Source of the DNA: CAWCAW01 sp963793645
GTDB taxonomy: Bacteria; Actinomycetota; Acidimicrobiia; Acidimicrobiales; UBA8190
Assembly (NCBI GenBank): GCA_963793645.1
Contig: CAWCAW010000004.1
Coordinates: 372,001-436,000 of the forward strand
Length of the DNA: 64,000 nt
Reading direction: 5' to 3'
The position numbers and the translations under genes were made by a program. Within the stretch, counting starts at the first letter, position 1, and each line of letters starts with the position of its first letter. This document shows, piece after piece, positions 35,120-43,726 of the stretch. The notes beneath the pieces were generated by a model. The model was given only the letters and a program-made list of their open reading frames with translations, made no database searches and had not been told where the DNA came from.

Positions 35120-35524
35120 CTATCCGTCGCCGTCGCGAAACGACCGGTCACGCTTTCGTTCGGACTGACGCCGTTTGTCCTGGAGGCGTCGGGCACGCGC
35201 CGCTTTAGAGGGAACAGTGGCCTTGCGAGGTCGCTCGACGCGCAAACCATCGGCCAGGCGGGCGGCTAGTCGCGTCAGAGCGACCTGACGGTTGCGAGCC
35301 TGCGAGCGCTCCTCCCCCACCCCCACGCGCACCTCGGGACCCAACCGGTCCATCAGCCGGGCCCGCTGGCGGGGCCCGAGCGAAGGAGACGACGCCACGT
35401 CGAAGCGCACTTCGGCGCGCGTGCTGGCCTTGTTGGCGTGCTGCCCCCCGGGACCGCCACTGGTGGTGAAGCGCCACTGGAGCTCATCAAGAGGAATGGC
35501 CACCCGCGCCGTCACTCGCAGCAC
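35120..35524 (-). CDS. arfB: Peptidyl-tRNA hydrolase ArfB/YaeJ-like release factor
   Basis: 134 residues from GTG 35524. The catalytic GGQ loop is intact (RFTTSGGPGGQHANKASTRA), followed by FDVASSPSLGPRQRARLMDR, the RSQARNRQVAL segment, and a Lys/Arg-rich tail (KAARARRLQDKRRQSERKRD) that inserts into the mRNA channel of stalled ribosomes. ArfB rescues non-stop ribosomes by hydrolysing the peptidyl-tRNA. The open frame continues 120 codons further upstream, but that part is Gly/Asp low-complexity and not part of the family. Confidence 0.9.
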   Translation of the reverse strand: MLRVTARVAIPLDELQWRFTTSGGPGGQHANKASTRAEVRFDVASSPSLGPRQRARLMDRLGPEVRVGVGEERSQARNRQVALTRLAARLADGLRVERPRKATVPSKAARARRLQDKRRQSERKRDRSFRDGDG

Positions 35525-35777
35525 GGCACCTTCGGCGCGAAGCGGCTGGGTGCCACCTCCGGCACCGCTTGGCACCCCGCCATCGGCGTCGGCATCGCCA
35601 CCGGCACCGCCACGGGCGTCGGCGTCAGCGAGCCGAGCACGGTCGTGGCCCAAGGACGCCCCGCTCTGCGGATCAGCCACCGTCGTTCTCGACCAGGCGC
35701 ACGCCGCCACCGTACCGATCCGGCCCCGACGGCGGTAGCGTGCGGCCGCCGATGTCGAGAGCCGGGAGGAACCATCG

Positions 35778-36515
35778 ATGACCAAGGACCTACACGGCAA
35801 GGTGGCCCTCGTGACGGGGTCCTCGAGCGGGATCGGCGCGGCTACGGCCCGAGCCTTTGCCGACGCCGGAGCCTCGGTAGTGGTCAACTCGGCCCGCTCC
35901 GTTGAGGCCGGTCAGGCACTCGCCGACGAACTCCCCGGGGCGAGTTACGTACAAGGAGACATCGCCGACGAGAACGAGGCGCGCCGCCTGGTGGCCCAAG
36001 CCGTCGAGCGCCATGGGCGCCTGGACATCCTGGTCAACAACGCCGGCACCACCGAAGTCATCCCGCATCACGATCTCGAAGCCGTCACCCCCGAGATCTG
36101 GCGGCGCATCCTCGACGTGAATGTGATCGGCACGTGGCAGGTGTCGGTGGCCGCCGTCCCGCACTTGCGGGCCGCGGGCGACGCCGCCATCGTCAACGTC
36201 TCTTCCATCGCTGGACATCGCCCGGCAGGGAGCTCCATCCCCTACGCCACCTCCAAAGCCGCCGTGAGCCATATGACGACGTTGCTCGCCAACGTGCTCG
36301 GGCCCGAGATCCGTGTCAACGCGGTGGCTCCGGGATTGGTGGACACGCCGTGGACCGAGGACTGGGACGTGGTGCGGGCTTTCGTCACGCAACAAGCACC
36401 GCTCAAGCGCAGCGGGTTGCCCGAGGACATCGCCCACGTCATCGTGAGCCTGGCCACGGCGTCGTACGTGACCGGAGAAACCGTCCTCGTCGACGGTGGT
36501 CTGCACCTGCGCTGA
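35778..36515 (+). CDS. Short-chain dehydrogenase/reductase (FabG-like)
   Basis: 245 residues with GGGAGG upstream. Motifs are VALVTGSSSGIGAATARAFA, DILVNNAGTTEV, VNVSSIAGHRP, IPYATSKAAVSHMTTLLA (Y-x-x-x-K), RVNAVAPGLVDTPWT and GETVLVDGGLHLR. The C-terminus is the common FabG-like end. It lies 60 bases before the broken LLM gene and is probably co-transcribed with it. NAD(P)H-dependent oxidation or reduction of a hydroxyl or ketone is certain by family; the substrate is open. Confidence 0.88.
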   Translation: MTKDLHGKVALVTGSSSGIGAATARAFADAGASVVVNSARSVEAGQALADELPGASYVQGDIADENEARRLVAQAVERHGRLDILVNNAGTTEVIPHHDLEAVTPEIWRRILDVNVIGTWQVSVAAVPHLRAAGDAAIVNVSSIAGHRPAGSSIPYATSKAAVSHMTTLLANVLGPEIRVNAVAPGLVDTPWTEDWDVVRAFVTQQAPLKRSGLPEDIAHVIVSLATASYVTGETVLVDGGLHLR

Positions 36516-36575
36516 GCACCGGCCGACAGGCCACGGCAACGGCACCCCAAACGCACGCCATCGAGGAGGATGACC

Positions 36576-37452
36576 ATGAAGATCGACGTCTGGCTACCCA
36601 CCGCCAACCCCTTTACGACCGGCGAATACCTCGCCGCGGTGGGGCGGGAGTCCGAGGCGCGCGGGATCGGCACCATCTGGGTGGGCGAGCACGTCGTGAT
36701 GTTCGATCACTACGAGTCGAGCTACCCCTACGCGGCGGACGGGCGGATGCCGGCCGGACCGGGGATGGGGTTGCTCGAGCCGTTCGCCACCCTGTCTTTT
36801 CTGGCCGCGCACACCACCACAGCGCGAACTGGGGACAGCCATGTGCCTACTTCCCCAACGCAACCCGGTTTATACCGCCAAGGAGGTCGCCACCGTCGAC
36901 TGGTTGTCGGGCGGTCGCGTCGATTTCGGCATCGGGGTGGGATGGCTCCGAGAGGAATTCGACGCGCTGCAAGTGCCGTGGCCACAGCGAGGCGCACGTA
37001 CCGACGAGTACCTGGACGTGTTGCGCAGCTTGTGGTGCGAGGACCCGTCCTCACACCAAGGCACGTACTACACCCTTCCGCCCTGCAACTTCTTTCCCAA
37101 ACCTGTGCAGGTTCCGCACCCGCCCGTCCACGTGGGCGGCGAGAGCGACGCCGCCCTGCGGCGTACGGCGCGCCATGGCCAGGGCTGGCACAGCTTCAAC
37201 CGGTCGCCCGATGAGCTGGATGTCCCCTTGAGGCGCCTCGATGAGTTCCTCGCCGCCGAGGGGCGGACGTCGGCGGAGATCACCGTCACGGTCAGCCCGT
37301 ACTTCAAAGAGATGCACGCCCAGGACGTGGAGCGCTACGCCGAGGCTGGTGCCGACGCCGTCGCCATCTTGATCTTCGCTGCCTCGGCGGCCGAGATTGC
37401 GCCCGCCTTCGACGCGCTCGAGCCCTACTTGGAGCGAGCCCGGACGTGCTAG
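36576..37452 (+). CDS. LLM-class F420-dependent oxidoreductase, frame broken near 36827
   Basis: The start ATG 36576 is preceded by GAGGAGG. The first 80 codons (KIDVWLPTANPFTTGEYLAA ... ATLSFLAAHTTTAR) and the remainder (LGTAMCLLPQRNPVYTAKEV, ATVDWLSGGRVDFGIGVGWL ... VHVGGESDAALRRTARHGQG) are in different frames. Removing one A from AA at 36827-36828 restores TTTARLGTAMCLLPQ and gives a 291-residue luciferase-like TIM barrel, with RNPVYTAKEVATVDWLSGGR typical of the actinobacterial F420 group. Substrate unknown. Confidence 0.82.
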
Positions 37453-37526
37453 CTCCATCCGTGGCCTGAAACACACCATGGTGTAGTTTCGGCCCATCGC
37501 CCAGGGCTGGACAGGGAGATTCTGAG

Positions 37527-38519
37527 ATGCAGGACGAGGACGCCTGGGACAGGCGCAGTCGGCCCCCGGCCCTCAAAGGTGGCGGTGCCTCCGGGGCCGA
37601 GCCCGAGAGTCGCGACCACGACTGGGTCGTACCCGCCGACCAGCTGTTGGATGTCGCCGCCGCCTTGTCGGCGGGCGCGGCGCGCGTCCATGCCCAGTTG
37701 CGCCATCTCCCGCCTGCCGATCGAGACGCCGTGCTCGATATCGTGGCCGGAAATCTGAACGAAATCGTCACGTTGTGGACGAGCTTGGTACGCGGCGTGA
37801 TCGCCACGGGGCCCGAGACCGACACCGTCGACCAGGACTGGAACCTCGATGAGCCGCAACGGCGCGAACCGCTGGTGGCGGTGGCGGACCTGCACCCCCC
37901 CGTACCCACCGACGACTACCTCCGCCCCGTTGCCAAGGACAGTGTCCCCACCGAACGCACCATCACCGAACGCACCATCACCGAGCTCACCGACACCGAG
38001 CACGTCAATCCTTACCGCCGCCCCCCGACGGCCGCTGAAGGGCCGCTCGCCGTCGATCCCCTGCCCCGTGACGAGCTCACCGGGGTGCTCACGCGTCAGG
38101 CCGGTTTCACGGCCCTGACCAAGGAGATCGAGCGGTGCCGTCACTCAGGCGATCGCTTCGTCCTCGGATATCTGAACGTCGACGGGCTCAAAGTCGTCAA
38201 CGACGCCCGGGGCCCGCGGGCCGGTGACGAGCTGCTGCGCAAGGTCACCGCCGCCTTGCGGGCCACGTTGCGCTCCTACGACGTGATCTGCCGCCTCGGC
38301 GGTGACGAGTTCCTCTTCTCACTTCCCGGGGCCGACCTCGCCACCGCCGAATTGCGCTTCAAGGAGTTCGCCGTCATCCTGGCCGAAGAGGCTCCCGGAG
38401 GATCGGCCAGCGTGGGGTTCGCCCAGCTGCACGACAACGACACCATCGACGACCTCATCGCCCGGGCGGACACTGCCTTGCTCAAGAGCCGCCGCGGTCG
38501 CCGTCGCGCCGCGCGTTAG
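37527..38519 (+). CDS. GGDEF-domain diguanylate cyclase-like protein
   Basis: 330 residues. An N-terminal region of about 180 residues (helical ADQLLDVAAALSAGAARVHA plus a Pro/Thr-rich linker with a duplicated TERTI unit) precedes a GGDEF domain: DELTGVLTRQAGFTALTKEI, LGYLNVDGLKVVNDARGPRA and VICRLGGDEFLFSLPGADLA. The active-site GGDEF is intact, but the LNVDGLKVVND motif reads ARGPRAGD where functional enzymes have HGHxxGD, so activity may be reduced. No membrane segment was found. Confidence 0.87.
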   Translation: MQDEDAWDRRSRPPALKGGGASGAEPESRDHDWVVPADQLLDVAAALSAGAARVHAQLRHLPPADRDAVLDIVAGNLNEIVTLWTSLVRGVIATGPETDTVDQDWNLDEPQRREPLVAVADLHPPVPTDDYLRPVAKDSVPTERTITERTITELTDTEHVNPYRRPPTAAEGPLAVDPLPRDELTGVLTRQAGFTALTKEIERCRHSGDRFVLGYLNVDGLKVVNDARGPRAGDELLRKVTAALRATLRSYDVICRLGGDEFLFSLPGADLATAELRFKEFAVILAEEAPGGSASVGFAQLHDNDTIDDLIARADTALLKSRRGRRRAAR

Positions 38520-38543
38520 CTACGCACCCACCGCATCACCACT

Positions 38544-39329
38544 ATGGGGGGGAGCGAACCTGAGGTAACCGTCGATACACACGCCGAGGTGTCGGTGGTG
38601 ACACTTCGCAACCCGCCGCACAACCTTCTCACCGAGCCTCTGCTGCGCGCACTGGCCGACGCCATCGACGGCGAGGCGCGCCACTCCAGGGCGGCGGTGA
38701 TTTGCAGCGTCGGACGGTCGTTCTGCGCCGGAGCGAACTTTCGCTCGGGCGACGCTCCGGACCCCAGCTCCGGTGACTCCTTTGCCCAACGCACGGGAGC
38801 GTTCTACGAGCAGGCCGCCCGTATATTCGCATCGCCAATGCCGCTCGTCGCCGCCATGCAGGGTGCGGCCATCGGCGCCGGCTTCGGGCTCGCCCTCGCC
38901 TGTGACGTCCGTGTGGTGGGCGAAGGCGGGTGGTTTCAGGCCAACTTCGTCCGCCTCGGCATCCATCCCGGCTTTGCGTTGAGCACGATGTTGCCGCGCT
39001 TCGTCGGACCGGGCCGGGCCGCTGAGCTGCTTCTCACCGGTCGGCGCGTTGACGCGCCCGAAGCCGGGCGCATCGGCCTGGCCGACCAGGTCGTGGCGGC
39101 CGGCACCGAGCTCGCCGCCGCGCTATCGATGGCACAGACCATCGCCAGCGGCGCACCCTTGGCGGTGGCGTCGACGCGCGCCACGCTGCGGCGGTCATTG
39201 GTCGACGAGGTCACCGCGGCCATGGCCCACGAACTCTCCGAACAAAGCGCCCTGGCCGGGACGGCCGACGCCGTCGAGGGCGTCCAGGCCATGCTCGAAG
39301 GTCGAGAACCTCGCTTCGAAGGTCGGTAG
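38544..39329 (+). CDS. Enoyl-CoA hydratase/isomerase family protein
   Basis: 261 residues, starting 24 bases after the GGDEF gene. Crotonase motifs: EVSVVTLRNPPHNLLTEPLL, AAVICSVGRSFCAGANFRSG (first oxyanion loop), AMQGAAIGAGFGLALACDVR (second oxyanion loop), and FVRLGIHPGFALSTMLPRFV. The catalytic Glu positions appear replaced by Gly/His, so a hydratase reaction is not certain. Substrate unknown. Confidence 0.85.
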   Translation: MGGSEPEVTVDTHAEVSVVTLRNPPHNLLTEPLLRALADAIDGEARHSRAAVICSVGRSFCAGANFRSGDAPDPSSGDSFAQRTGAFYEQAARIFASPMPLVAAMQGAAIGAGFGLALACDVRVVGEGGWFQANFVRLGIHPGFALSTMLPRFVGPGRAAELLLTGRRVDAPEAGRIGLADQVVAAGTELAAALSMAQTIASGAPLAVASTRATLRRSLVDEVTAAMAHELSEQSALAGTADAVEGVQAMLEGREPRFEGR

Positions 39330-39349
39330 CGACCCGCGCCACCGCTTCG

Positions 39350-40180
39350 TCAAGTATCGAAGTCGCCGATGACGGCGGCGGCAAACTCCTCGACGCGGGC
39401 GCGGCCCTCGCCGGGCCAACCGCACACCAGATAGCCAATGCCGATCTCGGCCATGGCATCGAGATTGCGACGCACGACGTCCATCGGCTCCGACAGCGAC
39501 AGCGAAGACGCCCGCATGATGGTGGACGGGTCGCGCCCGGCTTCTTCGGCCAACGCATCCAAGTGGACAGACAGGGCGCTGAGCTGGGCCGGGCTTCCAT
39601 AGCCGTGCCACACCTGGGCGAATCGAGCCGCCAAGGGCAAGGTGCGACGCATGCCGGTGCCGCCGATCCAAATGGGCGGGTGGGGACGTTGCACCGGAAC
39701 CGGACGCATCTGGGCGCCGTCCAAAGCGAAGTGGTGACCTTGGTAGGACACCACGTCTCCGGTGCTGAGACGGGTGACGATCTCGAGGGCGTCTTCGAGC
39801 CGGTCGAAACGCTCGCCGGTGGACGGGAACTCGATGCCGAGCTGCCGGTGCTCCCCGTCGAACCACGCCGCCCCCAGCGCCAGTTCCAATCGGCCTCCGC
39901 TGGCGTGGTCGATGGTCAGAGCCTCGGCCGCCAGCATGGAGGGGTGGCGATAGGTGACGCCGGTCACCAGCAGCCCCAGGCGGATGCGCGTCGTGAAACC
40001 GGCCAATGCCGCCAACGTCGTCATGCCCTCGAAGCAGTTGCCCGGTCCCTCGCCGTACAGCGGGACGAAGTGGTCGAAGCCCCAAGCACCGTCGAAGCCG
40101 AGCTCTTCGCCGAATCGCACCCGCGCCACGATCTCGTCGAACTCCATACGCTGCTGGGCCACGTCAATACCGAATCGCAT
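39350..40180 (-). CDS. LLM-class F420-dependent oxidoreductase
   Basis: 276 residues with AAGGAGC upstream of ATG 40180. TIM barrel with FGEELGFDGAWGFDHFVPL, TTRIRLGLLVTGVTYRHPSM, EALTIDHASGGRLELALGAA and a C-terminal GIGYLVCGWPGEGRARVEEF. This is the luciferase-like F420 group with the SGGRLELALGA signature. It converges on the enoyl-CoA hydratase gene. Substrate unknown; several such enzymes in one window point to an F420-rich metabolism. Confidence 0.88.
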   Translation of the reverse strand: MRFGIDVAQQRMEFDEIVARVRFGEELGFDGAWGFDHFVPLYGEGPGNCFEGMTTLAALAGFTTRIRLGLLVTGVTYRHPSMLAAEALTIDHASGGRLELALGAAWFDGEHRQLGIEFPSTGERFDRLEDALEIVTRLSTGDVVSYQGHHFALDGAQMRPVPVQRPHPPIWIGGTGMRRTLPLAARFAQVWHGYGSPAQLSALSVHLDALAEEAGRDPSTIMRASSLSLSEPMDVVRRNLDAMAEIGIGYLVCGWPGEGRARVEEFAAAVIGDFDT

Positions 40181-40231
40181 GGCTTGCTCCTTGCACTCGC
40201 CTGCGCTGCGCAGGCTACCGGTGCGGCGCGC

Positions 40232-40579
40232 TCAGTCCACGATGTAGCTCGGATTAGCCACCGACAGTTTGTCGGCCACCGTGGCCCGGACCACGGCGCG
40301 CACCTCGTCCCACCGGTCGTCGAGCGTTCCGAGGCGTATGGCAGCCGCCAGCTCGCCTTGGCTGGCTACGCCCAAGGCGGCCAGGCGACGCTCCTCGTCG
40401 GCGGCGTGTCGCGGCCCGAGGGCGAGCTCCCGGGCCACCATCGACAACACGTTGGCCGCCACCCGGGCGTGAAAGGCGACGCGTCCATCGGCGCTGGACA
40501 TGACGTCGCGCTCGATGAACTCGCGCACGGCGTCGAGCAACTCGATGGCCGAGGGAACGTCATGGGGGCCGGTGTTCAC
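40232..40579 (-). CDS. DUF6285-type protein
   Basis: 115 residues from GTG 40579, whose GTGA overlaps the stop of the upstream kinase gene. The sequence PSAIELLDAVREFIERDVMS, FHARVAANVLSMVARELALG and LAAAIRLGTLDDRWDEVRAV is an all-helical small protein typically found directly after APH-like kinases in actinobacteria and proteobacteria. The fixed pairing suggests a complex or shared substrate. Function not known. Confidence 0.75.
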   Translation of the reverse strand: MNTGPHDVPSAIELLDAVREFIERDVMSSADGRVAFHARVAANVLSMVARELALGPRHAADEERRLAALGVASQGELAAAIRLGTLDDRWDEVRAVVRATVADKLSVANPSYIVD

Positions 40580-41553
40580 GGCAACATCTCCATCAGGTCC
40601 CACTCCATCTCGCACACGCGCCGGCCCACGGCGGCGAGCTCCACGGATCGAAGGGTCCCCGAGATATGCGTCATGGTCTGGACGATGGCGATGATCCCCC
40701 ACCGCAGCGTGCCGAACATCTCCCACCACGCCAGCGCGTGGCGATCGACCGGAGGGCGGCCGGCGGCCTCGTAGGCCTCCACCAACGCGTCGATCGACCC
40801 GAAGCCGCCCACGGGGAGCTCCGAGCCGAAACGCCACGCCTTGATGCACAGCCAACCGAGATCCTCCATGGGGTCACCCACATGAGCCAGCTCCCAATCG
40901 ATGACGGCCCGGATTCCTTCGGGCCCGACGATGAGGTTGCCATTTCGGAAATCGCCGTGGACGACGGCGGAGGGACTCGGTGGAGGCCGGTTCTGGGCCA
41001 AGTGGCGCCAGGCCAGCTCGAAGGCGGGATGGGGTTCCCCCACTTCGTCGAGCAATATGCGCAGGTTCTCGAGCTGGTCGCCACCGGGCAGGCCCGGCAC
41101 GTCGGTGGGGACGATGCGGTGCACGGCGGCCAGTACCGTGCCGCACTGGGAGCCCAGCACCCGCCGGGCCGCGGCCAGGTCGTCGTTTCGAAGGATCCGC
41201 CTCGGAATGGTCTCACCGTCGACGAAGCGCATGATGAGGTAGCTGGCACCCGCGCCGTGAGCCGAGGTGGCGACGCCGCCCACCACCACCTCGGGCACAG
41301 GGACGCCGGCCCGTCGAGCGGCGTCGAGAAGATCCGCCTCGAGGCGCAACCCCGAGGCCGGCGCACCGGCATGGTCCATCCGCAATACGAGCCGCTCGAC
41401 ACTGTGGTCGGCACCGGTCACCTCGAAACGCCACGTCTGGCGCGACGCGCCGCCCGTGAGGGCGGTAAGACCGGTGATGGCGGCCACGGGACCACGCACG
41501 GGCTCGAGCACCTCGAAAAGCAACGGGATCAGCACGTCGGCATCAGAGGGCAC
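40576..41553 (-). CDS. APH-like phosphotransferase (ACAD10/11 kinase-domain type)
   Basis: 325 residues. Kinase-fold motifs: LTGGASRQTWRFEV (nucleotide loop), ERLVLRMD (Lys replaced by Arg-Met-Asp pattern), catalytic loop AVVHGDFRNGNLIVGPEG (H-G-D-x-x-x-x-N), and AVIDWELAHVGDPMEDLGWL (metal-binding D). The group is close to the kinase domain of human ACAD10/11, which phosphorylates 4-hydroxyacyl-CoA during degradation of hydroxy fatty acids. Coupled by GTGA to DUF6285. A role in hydroxyacyl-CoA catabolism is inferred from that similarity, not antibiotic resistance. Confidence 0.85.
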   Translation of the reverse strand: MPSDADVLIPLLFEVLEPVRGPVAAITGLTALTGGASRQTWRFEVTGADHSVERLVLRMDHAGAPASGLRLEADLLDAARRAGVPVPEVVVGGVATSAHGAGASYLIMRFVDGETIPRRILRNDDLAAARRVLGSQCGTVLAAVHRIVPTDVPGLPGGDQLENLRILLDEVGEPHPAFELAWRHLAQNRPPPSPSAVVHGDFRNGNLIVGPEGIRAVIDWELAHVGDPMEDLGWLCIKAWRFGSELPVGGFGSIDALVEAYEAAGRPPVDRHALAWWEMFGTLRWGIIAIVQTMTHISGTLRSVELAAVGRRVCEMEWDLMEMLP

Positions 41554-41602
41554 GGGCGGATGCTACCGACGGCACCATGACCCGGGCGGCTTCCCTATTA
41601 GG

Positions 41603-42700
41603 GTGACCCCGAGTGAACAGGCGCGCTCTTCTGTGGAAAAAGGCACCGTAGAGATCTACGAGGAGCGCGGCGCACAGTGGGCGGCGTCGCGCCGGCCCGT
41701 GCGCCAGGCAGACGCTCGCGCCTTTGGCGGTCGAGTCGGGTCCGGGACGCCGCGTATCGACCTCGGATGTGGGGCCGGGCGCTATCTGGGCGACGTGGGA
41801 GTCCCGGCCGTCGGTCTCGACGCGTCATGGACGATGCTCGATCAATGCCGCCGGTTGGTGCCGGGCGCGGTGCTCGTCGAGGGAGATCTCGAGCTGCTGC
41901 CTTTCGCAGCCCAATCGCTCGGCGGAGGCTGGGCCAACATGAGCTACCTCCACATCCCCCGCCAACGTTTAGCGATGGCGCTGGCCGAACTGCACAGGGT
42001 GCTGCAGGTGGGAGCGCCGGTCGACCTGCAAGTGCTTCACGGCGACTACGAGGGAAACGACTTACCGCACGACGACGTGGGCGGGCGCTTCTTTGCGTCG
42101 TGGGAACCCGGCCCGCTCGGCGACGTGCTCGAGGGCGCCGGTTTCGCCGTGTCGGCTATGGAGATTGAGGATGATGTGGTGCGGGTCTGCGCTGAACGTG
42201 TACTCACACTGGCGGACACCGTCGGACCAGACATGCGCCTGCTGGTGGTAGGCCTCAATCCCAGCGTCTATTCGGCCCAAGTCGGCGTCGGCTACTTCCG
42301 GCCCGGCAACCGCTTTTGGCCCGCCGCCATGGCGTCGGGACTTCTCAGCAAGGACAGAGACCCCTTTCATGCATTGCGCGTCGACGGCGTGGGGATGACC
42401 GACATCGTGAAACGGCCGACGGCCAAGGCCGCCGAGCTCAGCTCCCTCGAGTACCGATCAGGCATGAACCGGGTGCAACGCCTGGTCCAATGGCTCGAAC
42501 CGCGTGCGGTGTGTTTCGTCGGTCTGACCGGGTGGCGCGTGGCTGTCGACCGCGACGCGATGGCGGGATGGCAACGCGAACCTTTTGCCGGGCGACCCGT
42601 CTATGTGATGCCATCGACCAGTGGTGCCAACGCCCATGCGCGTGCGGCCGAACTGACCGAGCACTTTGCCGCCGCCCGATCCGTGGCGGGATCAAGCTGA
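41603..42700 (+). CDS. Fusion of class I SAM methyltransferase and Mug-type uracil/thymine-DNA glycosylase
   Basis: 365 residues from GTG 41603 (GTG 41633 is an alternative; a TAGGGT box at 41599-41604 overlaps the first). Residues about 45-200 are a methyltransferase: RIDLGCGAGRYLGDVGVPAV, GLDASWTMLDQCR, ALAELHRVLQVGAPVDLQVL. Residues about 210-360 are a mismatch-specific glycosylase: LLVVGLNPSVYSAQVGVGYF, RPGNRFWPAA and VYVMPSTSGANAHA. The join (LTLADTVGPDMRLLVVGLNP) is direct and in frame, with no hint of a lost stop. Mug removes uracil or thymine from G mismatches; the methyltransferase target is unknown. The glycosylase motif 1 has Ser where many Mug proteins have Gly. Confidence 0.88.
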   Translation: MTPSEQARSSVEKGTVEIYEERGAQWAASRRPVRQADARAFGGRVGSGTPRIDLGCGAGRYLGDVGVPAVGLDASWTMLDQCRRLVPGAVLVEGDLELLPFAAQSLGGGWANMSYLHIPRQRLAMALAELHRVLQVGAPVDLQVLHGDYEGNDLPHDDVGGRFFASWEPGPLGDVLEGAGFAVSAMEIEDDVVRVCAERVLTLADTVGPDMRLLVVGLNPSVYSAQVGVGYFRPGNRFWPAAMASGLLSKDRDPFHALRVDGVGMTDIVKRPTAKAAELSSLEYRSGMNRVQRLVQWLEPRAVCFVGLTGWRVAVDRDAMAGWQREPFAGRPVYVMPSTSGANAHARAAELTEHFAAARSVAGSS

Positions 42701-42774
42701 TTGAGCGCGGCGATGGGATCACGGTGGGTGACGTCGACAATGTCACGGTCCGCGAAACACAAGAACCACGGCAT

Positions 42775-42780
42775 TAGGGT
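42775..42780 (+). promoter_or_regulatory. Candidate -10 box (TAGGGT) for leaderless methyltransferase gene
   Basis: TAGGGT begins 14 bases before GTG 42789 (17 before the second GTG), with no ribosome binding site. Confidence 0.45.
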
Positions 42781-42788
42781 CGTGGCCC

Positions 42789-43643
42789 GTGGTGCACAGC
42801 CGTAACGAGACGCTCGCCCCCGTCCTGCGATACGACGAGTACGACGAACAACCGTGGGCCACGGCGCGTGCCCAACATGTCGACCCTGTCTTTGGACGTC
42901 GCTTTGCGGAACGCGCCCTCGACGCCCTGGTCGCCGTGCGAGGGGCGCGGGTGCTCGACGTCGCCTGCGGCACCGGCATCTTTGCCCGACTGGCTGCCCA
43001 TGTCTCGGGCCCGTCGGGGCGGACGGTGGGTATCGACCCATCGCGCATTGCCGTCGACACGGCGCGCCGCATCGACATCACCAGCATCGTCGAATGGGTC
43101 CATTGGGACGACCTTCGCCTTCCTTTCGAGGACGGGAGCTTCGATGTCGTGGCGTGCCAGCACGCCTTGCACAGGTTCCCGGAACCCGAACTGGTCCTCA
43201 GCGAGATGCGCCGGGTCCTCGCCCCCGGTGGTCGGTTGGGCATCACCACATGGGGCCCTATCGAGGAGAACCCCGCTTACGCCGCCGAGCTCGACGCCGC
43301 GGTCAAGGCGGGCTTGAACGGGTCAGACGTCGTCGATGGATTGCTGGAAGCCTTTTCGATGCATCGGATGGAAGATCTCCAAGAGCTCGCCCGCAAGACC
43401 GGCTTGGTGGACATCTCCACCCGCACGGTGCGGATGCTGGCCGCGCTGCCCCCCGTGGCGCAATGGGTTCGGGTCTACCCGAGCCTCCCCCCGTTGTCGC
43501 GGGCATGGCAGGACTGTGACCAGCAAGCCCGTATCCAGTTCCTCTCGCGCGCCACCGAATTGCTTCGTCCCTTCGAGCACGACGGTGTGTTGCGTGTACA
43601 GGCTTCATCTCGCCTCCTTGTGGCTCGAGCCCCTTCCGCCTGA
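42789..43643 (+). CDS. Class I SAM-dependent methyltransferase (UbiE-like)
   Basis: 284 residues. Motif I is VLDVACGTGIFARLAAHVSG, motif II region VGIDPSRIAVDTARRI, post-I EWVHWDDLRLPFEDGSFDVV, and ACQHALHRFPEPELVLSEMR with a motif III GRLGITTWGP. This is the methyltransferase type 11 fold of small-molecule (often quinone or lipid) methylases. It lies 88 bases after the fusion gene on the same strand and has its own apparent leaderless promoter. Substrate unknown. Confidence 0.88.
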   Translation: MVHSRNETLAPVLRYDEYDEQPWATARAQHVDPVFGRRFAERALDALVAVRGARVLDVACGTGIFARLAAHVSGPSGRTVGIDPSRIAVDTARRIDITSIVEWVHWDDLRLPFEDGSFDVVACQHALHRFPEPELVLSEMRRVLAPGGRLGITTWGPIEENPAYAAELDAAVKAGLNGSDVVDGLLEAFSMHRMEDLQELARKTGLVDISTRTVRMLAALPPVAQWVRVYPSLPPLSRAWQDCDQQARIQFLSRATELLRPFEHDGVLRVQASSRLLVARAPSA

Positions 43644-43714
43644 GCACCAGTTTTCGGGCGACGGGCGGCGCCGATTTGTGCGTCGCGTGGCGTCCAAATT
43701 CGTCGCCACGGGCC

Positions 43715-43720
43715 TAGGCT
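43715..43720 (+). promoter_or_regulatory. Candidate -10 box (TAGGCT) for leaderless Pro-rich membrane protein gene
   Basis: TAGGCT begins 12 bases before GTG 43727 with no ribosome binding site. Confidence 0.45.
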
Positions 43721-43726
43721 GAAGCG

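Noticed and set aside
35525..35887. 120-codon N-terminal extension of the ArfB-like gene
   Set aside because: Low-complexity Gly/Ala/Asp sequence unlike the family; GTG 35524 gives the usual ArfB length. The region also holds the start of the divergent SDR gene.
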